Below, in pieces: positions 18,936 to 29,207 of a stretch of 44,833 nucleotides of DNA. Under the pieces are notes generated by a model, which searched no databases, was not told the DNA's origin, and saw nothing but the letters and a program-made list of their open reading frames with translations. Source of the DNA: Discostella pseudostelligera. Lineage: Eukaryota; Bacillariophyta; Thalassiosirophyceae; Thalassiosirales; Thalassiosiraceae. The stretch is from positions 1 to 44,833 of the forward strand of contig JALLBK010000180.1 of NCBI GenBank assembly GCA_036940085.1, read 5' to 3'. Every line of letters starts with the position of its first letter. Position 1 is the first letter of the stretch. Position numbers and translations under genes: made by a program.

Positions 18936-20309
18936 CTATTCTAAGATCGGTGCCAAGGCCGAGAGGCTCGGATCACCCAATAATGCCACTAGTAAACCAT
19001 TCATACCAAATGCAATCAACACTCCTCCCGTCAATGGAGTAATCCATTGCCATATTGCACCGGTAGTGCCATTGTCTCGTGCCATTCGCAGATTGACCAA
19101 GGCTTGACCACCCGTTGCCCCCGCCACCAATAATAGTGTGCTATATCCGAGGGTGTACGATAACATCCACGAAGCACCATTCCATACAGTGCCCAATGAT
19201 TGAACATTCTCGGATGACGATGACACGGAGGCTAGATACGCCAACAGGGAAGCCAGAACCGGAGTAGCGCAGGGTGAGGCCACCAGGGCAGATGTCCCAC
19301 CGAGGAGGAACATTCGTATTAGCGCAGCTACTTCATCTGTGCTTTCGCTTGGATCGGTACATCGGTCATCATTGCCATTGCTATTACTCGTTTCTCGGAT
19401 ATTATTGTTGCTTTGTAAATTTCCCAATAACAAACCACCATTCTCATCAAACAAGCTCCCTGTATTTTTGGTACCACCACCACCACCACCACTTGCAGTG
19501 GCAATACCTCTACTTTCAAACATCACCGCATTGCGCCACTTAAAATCCAAGCTTGGCAATGGTATACGTATCAATTCCAATAATTGCAAACCCATGAGTA
19601 CACTCACTAATGGACTGATGGTTGCCAGCACGTAGGGTATGAGTGAATCACCACCACTTTCACCACCGCCAGTACTGCCAAAGACACCCCCCAGGACACT
19701 GGCACTAACCCCCAAGGTTGTAAACACCACTGTCAATCCAATCGCATATGACAATGTTGGTAATATAGTATTCTTATCATTCCGTTCATTGGCCGCATTG
19801 GAAATGTACGATATAGTAATGGGCAATAATCCCAAGGAGCAAGGACTGAAGGAGGTGACGAATCCGGCAGCGTAGAGTATCAATAGTGATTTTATGGATT
19901 CCATGGAGGAGAATAATATTGAAACACTACTACCAGTAGTAGAAGCACTGGTGGGTGGATTCAGAACAGTATTGGCAAGCGAGAATCCTGCATTCTCGGC
20001 ATTGAATACAATATCTTCGAGTCCCAAACGAATTGCAGTAGTGGATGTTGATGGAGTAGTAGTATTTGTTTTTGTTCGTCTAAATGATCTCATGATATCA
20101 TGATTGTGTTGATTGCGTAGCATACCATTCTTGGTAAATTGTTTGCCGCCGCGCTGGATTTCTGGGCAGTGTCCGCGGCGGAGGGATGATGACGGTGCAC
20201 GAAGAGCAATCCATCCAGCGACAACGGTGGGATCAGATACAAGAAGTGAAATCAAGGCTAGTATCCGAGCAGCAGCATAGCCTGTCGATGATTGATGATA
20301 CCGTTGCAT
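18936..20309 (-). CDS. CCDA: CcdA/DsbD-type thiol-disulfide transmembrane transporter, plastid
   Basis: Intronless. The frame opens at 20747, but the preferred ATG at 20309 (457 residues) starts a leader with a hydrophobic core (ARILALISLLVSDPTVVAGW) and then ALRAP, consistent with plastid import. The membrane part has LYAAGFVTSFSPCSLGLLPI and later GTSALVASPCATPVLASLLA, the two SPC-P motifs whose cysteines carry reducing equivalents in CcdA. About six hydrophobic segments are visible. A Gly/Ser/Asn-rich loop of roughly 60-80 residues is inserted between the two halves. CcdA passes electrons from stroma to thylakoid lumen for cytochrome c/b6f assembly. The gene ends convergently with the SelU-like gene, about 140 bp apart. 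Confidence 0.85.
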   Translation of the reverse strand: MQRYHQSSTGYAAARILALISLLVSDPTVVAGWIALRAPSSSLRRGHCPEIQRGGKQFTKNGMLRNQHNHDIMRSFRRTKTNTTTPSTSTTAIRLGLEDIVFNAENAGFSLANTVLNPPTSASTTGSSVSILFSSMESIKSLLILYAAGFVTSFSPCSLGLLPITISYISNAANERNDKNTILPTLSYAIGLTVVFTTLGVSASVLGGVFGSTGGGESGGDSLIPYVLATISPLVSVLMGLQLLELIRIPLPSLDFKWRNAVMFESRGIATASGGGGGGTKNTGSLFDENGGLLLGNLQSNNNIRETSNSNGNDDRCTDPSESTDEVAALIRMFLLGGTSALVASPCATPVLASLLAYLASVSSSSENVQSLGTVWNGASWMLSYTLGYSTLLLVAGATGGQALVNLRMARDNGTTGAIWQWITPLTGGVLIAFGMNGLLVALLGDPSLSALAPILE

Positions 20310-20726
20310 CTTACTATCCTTGTTCGTTGTTGAACTGTATTGGCGGAACTTCTTGTGGGGCGGGCGGGCTGGGGGCTGTCTTGTGTGCCAAAATTTGAAT
20401 ATTGCATTGGTCTGGTTCATCGTAGGTTGTACCAATTCCTCCTTCTCATTTCTTTCCGTTCGGGGGATGGTATGACCCATGAGCGATGGAGATGAAGGAA
20501 AGAGATTCGGCATGCAGAGGAAAGAGGCAAGAGGAGTTGCGAAAAAGAACGGAGATTTCTGATCTTTGGATTGTGTTTTGGCTGCAGCTTTGCCACATGA
20601 AAAAAATGCAGGACATGATGCACCAATACCAATACCAATACCAGTAGAATTCATTGCTTGTGGAATTGGAGCACGTTCACCGCAACCAAACAGAGCCTCC
20701 GACGGACCGGGGCGGGAGACGGTCAC
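20310..20726. promoter_or_regulatory. Divergent region between CcdA and kinase genes
   Basis: About 417 bp separate the preferred ATGs. The minus-strand CcdA frame is open across all of it, so an upstream CcdA start is possible, but the sequence encoded there is not transporter-like. A GGGCGGGAG word occurs near 20710. No G-box was found. Confidence 0.35.
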
Positions 20727-23700
20727 ATGGCCATAGATCTCCACCATTCAGAAAAAGGTGGTAGTAAAAGAATGGTGCTCCTCGCTGCAGCCAACATTCG
20801 ATCATCACCTCGAGGGATGACAATGATGCACCCACCCGAATCTCCCATCATTACACCCACCATGGATAGTAAATTCCCCAAGGCATTGTCGTCGCCGGAT
20901 CTTGCGCATGAGGCAGGTGGGGGTGGCGGTGGTACTCCGACGTTGACGGCAACTACTACCGCTACCGCAACGACGTCTGGGAGCGGGAAGAAAATGATGA
21001 GTGGCGTCGTTACCAAAAAATTGAGCAGTATACGCAAACGAATGAGCGCGTCTGGTGGCGGCAGCAATGCGAGCAAGTCATCGTCATCGCGACGAAGCAT
21101 CGGCGGCGCTGATTCGGCAGCTTGTGAAACAAATAATGATGGATATGAATCAGCAAGCGCCGACTGTCGGACGCCACCCCGTCCATCGTCTATTGCCACA
21201 TCTACCACACATAATACCACTCCCAGTGCATCGGCCAAGACAACTCCCATGGCCATGATGATGGCCAAAATGTCTGGCGGGGCCGGCAGCGGGGTTGGGA
21301 ATAATGATCGAGAGACAATTGATGGCGGTGTCGGTGGAAGCGGGCTGGCGGCAAATCGAGGCATGACAACACCTTCCACATCAACGACAATTTCATCAAT
21401 TGGAAAAGATGGCGGTAGCAGTAGTGCTCGTTCGACTTACACTACAGTAACACCAACCAATCTGGCGGCTTCTGCACAACAACTTCAGCAACAGCAAGAA
21501 CAACCACCCCAACTTCCCCATCCTCCCAGCCATCAGTACCGTCAATTACCACCGCCACCCTTTCAATTCATATCCGACGATAACTTTACAAGACGTGTCG
21601 ATTCCTACGATGGTCAAGTGATTGTCTGTTCCGATTCTGCCATGCCCACCTACGAAGTTGGGAATTATTTAGGTGGTGGAGTTGCCGGGGTAGTCTACGA
21701 GGGGAAGCGATTGCGACCAGTACATGAATATCCACCATTGCGTGTACGGGGTGGTGGGGCATTTTATCCTAATTCCAATCTTGAGCAACAGCACTACATT
21801 TCCTCCGAGGGAGGAGGGGCACTGGGTGCACCCGTCGCCATGACTATGAAAACTAGTTCACTCTCCAGTGTACGACGCTCGGCTGCAGCAGGTCCCAATG
21901 ATACTGCCGAAACTGGCACGGGATTATTCGCGGATGTGTATCGTATGGTCGTACCGCAGTCCTTGTCTTCAAAACATTTATCACAACAATTCCCATCACT
22001 GGGAATATCCCCAACGAATAATAGTAATGGGTACACCAATCGTGGACGATCGTCTCCCATGATGATGTATGGTGGAGGAGTGAATGGTGGGAACAGAGTC
22101 GCAGCAGGTGCAGGTGGAAGTGGAGGGCGGATCACGCCGACACCCCCCTTTTGCGGTGGTCCATCATTTACTAATAGTGGTGGAGCGGACGGCGGTGCTA
22201 TTGGCGGAGGATGCACCCCCTTCTTCTTTGGCAATTGCGGTCTCAATCAGAATATTGTCGATGATCGTACTGTGCCATTGTCTTCCACTCCCATGACTAC
22301 TACTGTGAATGGTCACGCCAACAACAACAATGTCTCCGAATCTAGTGGTGGTGGGGTAGGGGGTGTCATCTCCAAGGATAGATACTACCAAGCAGTAGAC
22401 ATTGCCAGTATTGAAGTACCCGCGGCATTCTCGAGCATAGATGCGGAAATAACCCCCCGCAATTATAATAATGCCATTGTTGGCGGTGGTAGCGGAACAG
22501 ACTATAATTTGAACATTGTGGTAGATGATGCCGATGCACCGAATCGGAGTAAACGTGAGGCACGAGCGTTATCGAGGAATAGTCATGCGCAAGTAGCTGG
22601 TCATCATCATCATAATGTAATGGTGGTTCCTGCCGAGGGGGGTGGTGTTGCGAATACGAAACGAGCCAACTCTCTACTTGCCAATGGTTCCACAACTTTT
22701 GATCACCTCCTATCATCCACTTCCCAAACTACTCATCTCATCGAGGACATGTCCGAAACCGTGGCAATTAAAATACTTAACCCGGTAGGATTTCGCCTAC
22801 TCGATCCAGAATCACTCCACAAGGCTGTGATTGTACGCGAGGGAACTCTCCCCATTGTCGAGGCGGATGGATCCTTCGTATTAAAGGAAGAACATGTTTG
22901 GTGGCTAGTAAATCCACACAGTCGGAATTTGCGTTCGTTGTTGAAGAAGAATTATAGTATGCATTCCATGAGTAGTGGTAGTGCCTACCGCGGCGGCGCG
23001 AACCCTGGCAGTGTCGATGATGCATCGGAAGAGTCCGTATTAAGGAGACAAAATTCGATGACTCAGCATAATGTCGTAGGTGGCAGTGGTGGAGTGGATC
23101 GAGGATCGCCTGAGCGTGGACTGCGTCTTAGTTTAGTTGCCACGTATGTCGATCCGAAAACGAAGTCATTACGTGAATTGCCATTACCGCGATGTGTCGA
23201 GATATGGGGCCATCCACCATTTGCTGCCACCGATGAAGAGTTTGAGGCTATGATGGATGTATTGATGAGATTAAATGCCGGTGGGAGCAGCAGTCATGAG
23301 GCGAAGCGAAGTCAGAGCACCAGCGGCAGAGGGGGAGAGAAGAAATCATCTACCCACAAGGGTGGGGCTGACAGTAATGATCCATTGGCATCCCGTCGAG
23401 CGGGTTCCACTGTCTTCTGCTCCGCCCTTTCCGCCTACATTGCCGTACCGGCCATACCACCGAAATACCTCCGTTGGTTGAAACAACGCCGATTGGCCAC
23501 GAAGGAGGTACGCAATATGATGCGCATTGGACGACACTCCAACGTGGTGCATCTCTATGAAGTTCTCGAAATGGTTCAAGATAGCAAGAGTACCATGTTT
23601 TTGATATTGGAATTGGTCCGGGGTGGTGAATTATTTGATTTGATCAGCAGTAATTCTTCCAGTAAGCGCAAGAATGCTCGAGGAGGTGGCGGGGGCAGCA

Positions 23701-24902
23701 GTGGAGGCAATAGTGAAAATGAAGTGCATGAAGTTATCATGAGAAAATTCTTTTGGGAATTGGCGTCGGGCATTAGTTTTATACATTCCTGTGGTGTGGC
23801 GCATCGTGATTTGAAGCCGGAGGTAAGGAGATCCATTGCTTAATGCCGTTGATCTCACTCACTTTTTCTCTATTTCTACTTCAATTCGTTTGTGCAGAAT
23901 CTTCTAATCCATACCAAGCCCGCGAAGAAGAATGTCGGTGATGGTTTGGATAATGGCATCGTTGAAGATGAGAAGACGCTGAAAATAGCCGACTTTGGGT
24001 TATCGGCAGCGTTCCCACTGCACGTTCCAGCGACAGTCTCTAGCAACTTATTACATAACCTTTCACGTGGTGACTCGGCCAATAGCCGATGGGATGGAAG
24101 CAGCGTATGGGACGGCTCCCTTGGTAGGCCCTCACGACAGGGTAGTGGAATACCACTGAGCCCCTCCTCAACGAGTAGGTCTGGTTTGTCGCCGCTGCTG
24201 AATCGCGTCGGTGCAACGGCATTATCCATGCTTACATGTGGCAATGTGGCAGATGTTTGCGGAGAAGGGTGCGGAGATAGCGACTTGGTTGATGACGGTG
24301 ATGTGAAGATGAGCATAGTCGACTTACGCCGTATGACATCCGTGGTTGGATCGCCTCATTATGTCGCACCGGAAATAATTGCCCAGGCTGATAAGGGGAA
24401 AGGTGATGGAGCCACGGGAGCGGAGCATCCACCCCAAGATCGAAAAGCAAGACATGCAGCGAGGGCAGGATATGACGGCACCAAGGCTGACGTGTGGTCC
24501 GCTGGTGTTATCCTCTACGCAATGCTGTTCCGTTCATTACCCTTTGGTGAAGATTTGCTCCAATGTCCCCGATATCAGGCATTCCAAAAATGGTACAATG
24601 ATGCTCGACACTTATCACCTCCGCTTACTGGAAAACGCAATCGTCGGGCCTTCCCAGAATACACCTTGGACCCAAATTATGATGAATTTGACGAGGAGGA
24701 AATGCTTGGTCCGCATTGGTTCTTTCCCAGTGATATAACCGCCCCCGGACGCGATTTGATCGTTGCCATGTTAAATCCCAATCCAAATGACAGACTATCG
24801 ATCGAATTGGTGTTGCAACATCCTTGGTTGTGGGCTATGAATGGAAATCGCACGCAGCAGGTATCATCTGGAATGCGAGCGTTGTGTCTTAGTGGAACAT
24901 GA
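20727..24902 (+). CDS. Ser/Thr protein kinase with very large insertions
   Basis: Exons are 20727-23822 and 23898-24902 (1366 residues), with a 75-nt intron (GTAAGG...GTGCAG) that splits HRDLKPE from NLLIH. The first ~300 residues are low-complexity. Kinase motifs in order: glycine loop YLGGGVAGVVYEG (~314), VAIK Lys (682), likely helix-C Glu in KEVRNM (927), LILELVRGGELFDLI (hinge), HRDLKPEN (Asp 1028), DFG (1064), APE (1189), DVWSAGVILYAMLFRSLPFG. All catalytic residues are present, but about 360 residues separate the glycine loop from the Lys, about 245 separate Lys from Glu, and about 125 separate DFG from APE. The C-lobe looks CAMK/SNF1-like (VVGSPHYVAPEII). Substrate unknown; probably cytosolic or nuclear. 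The first ATG in frame is at 20727. Confidence 0.85.
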
Positions 24903-25465
24903 CTACGGACTATGGATGGATAGGTCATTTTAAGATATCATATGTAAAGATTTGTAACATGATATGTAAATGGAAGGCGACATTGAAATGATACTCATAT
25001 GGTATTGGAAAAGAGACAGGGAAACCATTGCGTTCATCGACACGCAGATTTGACATTGATCCCAATGTCCGATCGTCGCCCCGAGGGTGTCATTTGACGC
25101 GGATTATCATGAGCTTTCCATAATGCGGTCACTTCCACGTGGCAGCTATTTTGTTGTTCCCGCCATTTCAGCTAAGATCCCGCCATTTCACAGTCGGTCT
25201 GGCCGTTGAGTGCTTGGTTCAGCAGGTTCGGATCGCCAAAGACCACCACGTGTAAGTCGAGCCAGTACAAAATTTAGGAATTCCTTTGTAGACATGTCCA
25301 AGTTGCAGATGATATCCTCCGATCCACCAACAGCCAACAGCCACCAACACAACAAAAAGAAAGAGTGGTGAACCTTGCTTGCCGCCGCCGCTCAGTATCA
25401 GTAAACAATTATTATTAGTATCGGTACAGTGCAGGCACACCGTCCTATCAACGACGAATAGCAAT
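24903..25465. promoter_or_regulatory. Intergenic region with G-boxes and tandem CCCGCCATTTCA
   Basis: This 563-bp stretch lies between the kinase stop and the small acidic protein. It holds CACGTGGCAG at 25136-25145, CCCGCCATTTCA twice (25159-25170 and 25179-25190, 8 bases apart), and CCACGTGTAAG at 25246-25256. The last is identical in 11 bases to the two copies near 17795 and 17844. The likely target is the downstream gene at 25466. The first ~180 bp look like the kinase 3' UTR. Confidence 0.5.
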
Positions 25466-25954
25466 ATGAGACAAGTCCGCCGCTTCGCTTTGGGGTTCCT
25501 CCTAATTGTCGCAATTTCCCTATCGGCATTGTCCAGTATTCCTGTGGCGTATGCCGATGCTGAAGTGGATGCTGTCGACGAATCTACCGCTATCGACGAC
25601 GTAGTGGCTGAAGCAGTTGTAGACTCTGCTGGAGATGTTGTCGTAGATGTGCAAGAGACCCCAGACGATGATGATAGCGCCGCGACAGAGGCTGAGGCTG
25701 CGCCAGTAGTCACTGATGAGGAACCGGCCGCAGAAGAGGCTACTCCTGTTGTCGATGATGAAGTAGCGGTGTCGGAGAGTACCACTCCTGCGTTCGTCAG
25801 CAATGTTAGAGCTAAGGTCGTTGCCATTGCCGATAAAGCAAAGGAGGTTACTCCAGAGCAAATGAAAAAGGTTGCCTTAGGGGCTCTCGGAATCTGGGGG
25901 GTTGCTGCCGGAGCAGGCTGGGTCATGAACAATTTAGGCGGATCGGAAGACTAA
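25466..25954 (+). CDS. Small acidic membrane or secreted protein, unknown function
   Basis: A single exon of 162 residues from ATG 25466. The frame continues 29 codons upstream to 25379, but that part has no ATG start and is not protein-like. The N-terminus MRQVRRFALGFLLIVAISLS is a signal peptide with a likely cut after VAYA. The middle ~75 residues are Asp/Glu/Ala/Val-rich and probably disordered. Near the C-terminus a Lys-rich helix (VRAKVVAIADKAKEV) precedes a hydrophobic segment (VALGALGIWGVAAGAGWVM), which could anchor it in a membrane. No family is recognised. The strong promoter-motif cluster upstream suggests regulated expression. Confidence 0.65.
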   Translation: MRQVRRFALGFLLIVAISLSALSSIPVAYADAEVDAVDESTAIDDVVAEAVVDSAGDVVVDVQETPDDDDSAATEAEAAPVVTDEEPAAEEATPVVDDEVAVSESTTPAFVSNVRAKVVAIADKAKEVTPEQMKKVALGALGIWGVAAGAGWVMNNLGGSED

Positions 25955-26142
25955 AGTGAACACACGTGCACAGTTGAACCAAGATCAAGTGGATTCTTCC
26001 ATGGCTATTTTTCAGTAAAATTCGTATCTCATCTTAAGGCATGAATCATGCTTGTTTTGAAGCTTGGTGATAACATAATATTTGATTGCTTTATCCGCTG
26101 GTAACTTGGATTATGATACCTAGTAATACCTGGGACTTTCCA

Positions 26143-27828
26143 TCATGTCTTGCCGGAGAGGACGGTTATTGGCTTACCGCTGCTGTCAAGATAGGCGTAC
26201 GGGAAGTAGCGATCGTTCACTGCATCGAATGTGCATCGTGGCCATACAACACGAAATGGCTTCTTCTTCTGAATGATTCTTTCATATCTATTTCGTTGGA
26301 CCCACCAAACCTCATAGCTTCCATCCGGTTTCAGAAACTCGAGGTCGTTTCTATCAAACCAGTAGAGTGAACGGCCGTCATTGAATGAAACACCATATTT
26401 CTTGTCATCTGAGACACGAAAGACTTTACCTATTTCATCCTTGAATGAAAAGCGGTGATCCTTCATGTGACAGCCATGGTTTGGAGACAATGCAAGCCCG
26501 CATCCCCTGAAAGTGTCGCCGTAGGGACATCGATTCTTGTATATTCCAGACAGATTTGCACTGGTGTAGCCACCACCATCCACTTCTTCTAACGTTGTAC
26601 AAGGGTGTACAACGTAGCGACTAGTATCGGATATTTCTACATCATCTGCAAATACACGTTCTTGCGTACACATGATGAAATCGTCCTCAGCGTCCAATGC
26701 AGGGCACCACGGAAATGACCGTTGAAATCGGTCATCCATGTACTCCTCCTCTAACGATCTGAGAGCTGGAGCGAAGGGACCACCTTCTCTTGACCACTGT
26801 CGTTTAGGACAGAAGAAAGCTCCGAATTTTGAAGTACGAAGTGGCGACAACCATGGTGGGCAACAACATGTCGGAGCATCACTATGTACTCGAACCATAG
26901 ATCCAACTCGGATATCAACTTCGTCATATGAACAAAGAATTCGCTTCGAGTCACCCTTATACGTCAGTGGTATTGTTGTGGTAAGCATTCCATTCGTCGC
27001 TGAAACAGTGATTTTGGAATCAGATATGATGGTTGCTTCGTCGTCGTATGGACTTCCATATGGCTTATGAATTTCGAGGTATGTTCCGCAGTTATCATCG
27101 TTTGCAAACTTGCCACCGCAACAGAAAATGTAGGCATTTTGGGAAAATGCAATTTGCATGCAATTGGACCTCTTGTTACCCATAGTTGTAAAACAATCTA
27201 AGGTCGAGTCCACAGTTTGATTGTTATCCCAGCATGGCGGTCTCATTTTGCTCGCTGACGCAGCAAAACGATCGGAGATGCATGCCATATGAGGATCCCG
27301 TAGTCCTTCGCATGACTCGTCGATGAATAGTATGTCATTGGCCCGACGTGAGTATTGAAACTCCAACTCATTTCCAAATTCATCGACAAGGTCAACGTTG
27401 TGAAGTGGCTCATCTGGGCTGATTGGAATACCGTTCGAGTATCCGTTGGAAAACCGATTCCTCGTGCCAGGGCGAAAACCATACTCGCCTCGACCATACC
27501 TTTCCATACAGCAATCGTAGCCAAGCGCAATATCGTCATCTCTTCCGTACGTCCCGTTGGCTCCGCATGGGTTCACGAGTATGCCAATTACGAAATCTTC
27601 ATGTGACGGGAAAGATTCCTGGTACTCTCCGTCGGACTCCTTGTTAGGAAAAAGATTCTCGACAACATCAGGGTGTGATTGAAGCACTTCTCTCAATGCA
27701 GCGTTACCTTCGACCAATAGCAGCTCACTCTTGTAATTTTCTTCCGCGACAGTGGTCGGTTCGATGGAACGGATTATTATCGCAATAACTACTATCCAAA
27801 AGTCCGTGCGAATGATACTTCTCCGCAT
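26143..27828 (-). CDS. Cysteine-rich secreted protein, unknown family
   Basis: Intronless. The frame opens at ATG 27864, but ATG 27828 (561 residues) directly precedes a signal peptide (TDFWIVVIAIIIRSI). The mature protein contains more than 20 cysteines in motifs such as GYDCCMERYG, IFCCGGKF and SDAPTCCCPPWL, plus N-glycosylation-like sites (NGTY, NQTV, NLSG). There is no obvious second membrane segment. The C-terminal ~110 residues look like a small barrel domain (VFRVSDDKKYGVSFNDGRSL, then YEVWWVQRNRYERI). I recognise no family. It is probably an extracellular or cell-wall-associated protein stabilised by disulfides. It is divergent from the LRR gene, 254 bp apart. Confidence 0.65.
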   Translation of the reverse strand: MRRSIIRTDFWIVVIAIIIRSIEPTTVAEENYKSELLLVEGNAALREVLQSHPDVVENLFPNKESDGEYQESFPSHEDFVIGILVNPCGANGTYGRDDDIALGYDCCMERYGRGEYGFRPGTRNRFSNGYSNGIPISPDEPLHNVDLVDEFGNELEFQYSRRANDILFIDESCEGLRDPHMACISDRFAASASKMRPPCWDNNQTVDSTLDCFTTMGNKRSNCMQIAFSQNAYIFCCGGKFANDDNCGTYLEIHKPYGSPYDDEATIISDSKITVSATNGMLTTTIPLTYKGDSKRILCSYDEVDIRVGSMVRVHSDAPTCCCPPWLSPLRTSKFGAFFCPKRQWSREGGPFAPALRSLEEEYMDDRFQRSFPWCPALDAEDDFIMCTQERVFADDVEISDTSRYVVHPCTTLEEVDGGGYTSANLSGIYKNRCPYGDTFRGCGLALSPNHGCHMKDHRFSFKDEIGKVFRVSDDKKYGVSFNDGRSLYWFDRNDLEFLKPDGSYEVWWVQRNRYERIIQKKKPFRVVWPRCTFDAVNDRYFPYAYLDSSGKPITVLSGKT

Positions 27829-28082
27829 TGTTGTTGATCTGCGTTGACGCACACAAGGTAGCATCTACATTTGATGGAAACACCCCGGCAGTTTGGTGAG
27901 AGGGATGTGGGCTGCAGACGGGCTCAGTTTAAAATTTAATTTGGAAATCACACGCGCCATTCTGTTGGAGACAATGATGAACCAATTCATTGCGCCAGAC
28001 GGAATTTCGTTGGTGTAAACTGGGAGAGCGGAGGCACATCGAGCAGGGATATAGCTCGTCTAAGCATTGATACAACAGCGGC

Positions 28083-29087
28083 ATGGAAGAATACGACGAC
28101 TTGGCCGCAGGTCCTACAAATGATGGTTCATTGAATTTGTGCCATAACACATGGAAGACATTGCCTGACTTGGCAGAGTTCTCTAATCGATTACTGCATC
28201 TCGATATGAGCAATAATCAACTGGATTCCATTCCAGAATCGATGGGTAATCTCATCCTGCTGCAAACATTGAATGTCTCATTCAATCAGATTGAAGATAT
28301 TGACGGAGCAATCGGTAAATGCATTCGTTTGCGTCGGTTAAACTTGGCAAGGAATCGAGTTCAAGCCCTGCCCAGTAGTATTGGAAGGTGCATTTTACTG
28401 GTGAGTGACAGGCTAGAACGGATCGTTGATCGCCTTTTATTTCTGAGAGGATAGCCATAACCGCGTAACTCGACCACGATAGGAAGAATTAATTGCTAAT
28501 GATAACCGGATAATTGAGATTCCACTCGAGATGATGAATATGATCGTCCTATCAGTTGTCGATGTCAGGAACAATCAACTGCTTGCAGTTCCACCAGAGC
28601 TAAGTAGAATGGTGAGTGAAAATGAAAGGATGGATGCTGCGACTTCTGCAATTAGTACTCACTCATTGTCTTCATCATTTACACCGAACGCGCAAAGCCA
28701 ACCATTACCCATCTGCTTTGCGATGGTAACCCGCAACTTGAATCAGCTCCAAGCAACATGAGAGGCGATAGCGCCCTACTCCTCTCATGTCTAGAAATAC
28801 AGCAATCATTCAAGGACATTCTTATCCCCAAGGAGGCCCAACACCGACAACTACAAGCCGAGTCGGAACGACTTCAATACGAATTATCTCAGGCGAGGAA
28901 ACATATTGAGGAACTTGAAAATGAAGTTGCCACTTTGGAGAGGGAAAGACCAAATCAATACATCTATTGGAAGAGACAGTTTCTGGAGAGTATGCACCGT
29001 GTATTGACCAAGATCATGAAGTGGTTGGAAAATGCGAAGCGAGTGTGTCGTTGGCTGTGGGAAAAGCGAAGGACTCATCCGTATTAG
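28083..29087 (+). CDS. Leucine-rich repeat protein with C-terminal coiled coil, three exons
   Basis: Exons are 28083-28400, 28483-28611 and 28698-29087 (278 residues). Introns of 82 and 86 nt have GTGAGT donors and AG acceptors, and all junctions are in phase 0, between codons. Five or six SHOC2/PIRL-type repeats of about 23 residues are visible, for example LLHLDMSNNQLDSIPESMG and LVVDVRNNQLLAVPPEL-type units. They end in LLCDGNPQLESAPSNM, which resembles an LRR cap. Residues ~180-235 form a coiled coil (LQAESERLQYELSQARKHIE). The basic C-terminal tail is Trp/Arg-rich. It is probably an intracellular adaptor; the partner is unknown. The third-exon acceptor (CAAAG at 28697) is weaker than the others but gives a perfect repeat continuation. 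Confidence 0.82.
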
Positions 29088-29207
29088 TTCAGCACAAAAC
29101 AAAGCTGAATTTCAATCAGCAAAAGTAGACAGACCATCACTTACTAAGACTATCGATATTCTAAATTCCTTAATTCAATCAAAACACGAAGGATTCAGCG
29201 GGTGAGA

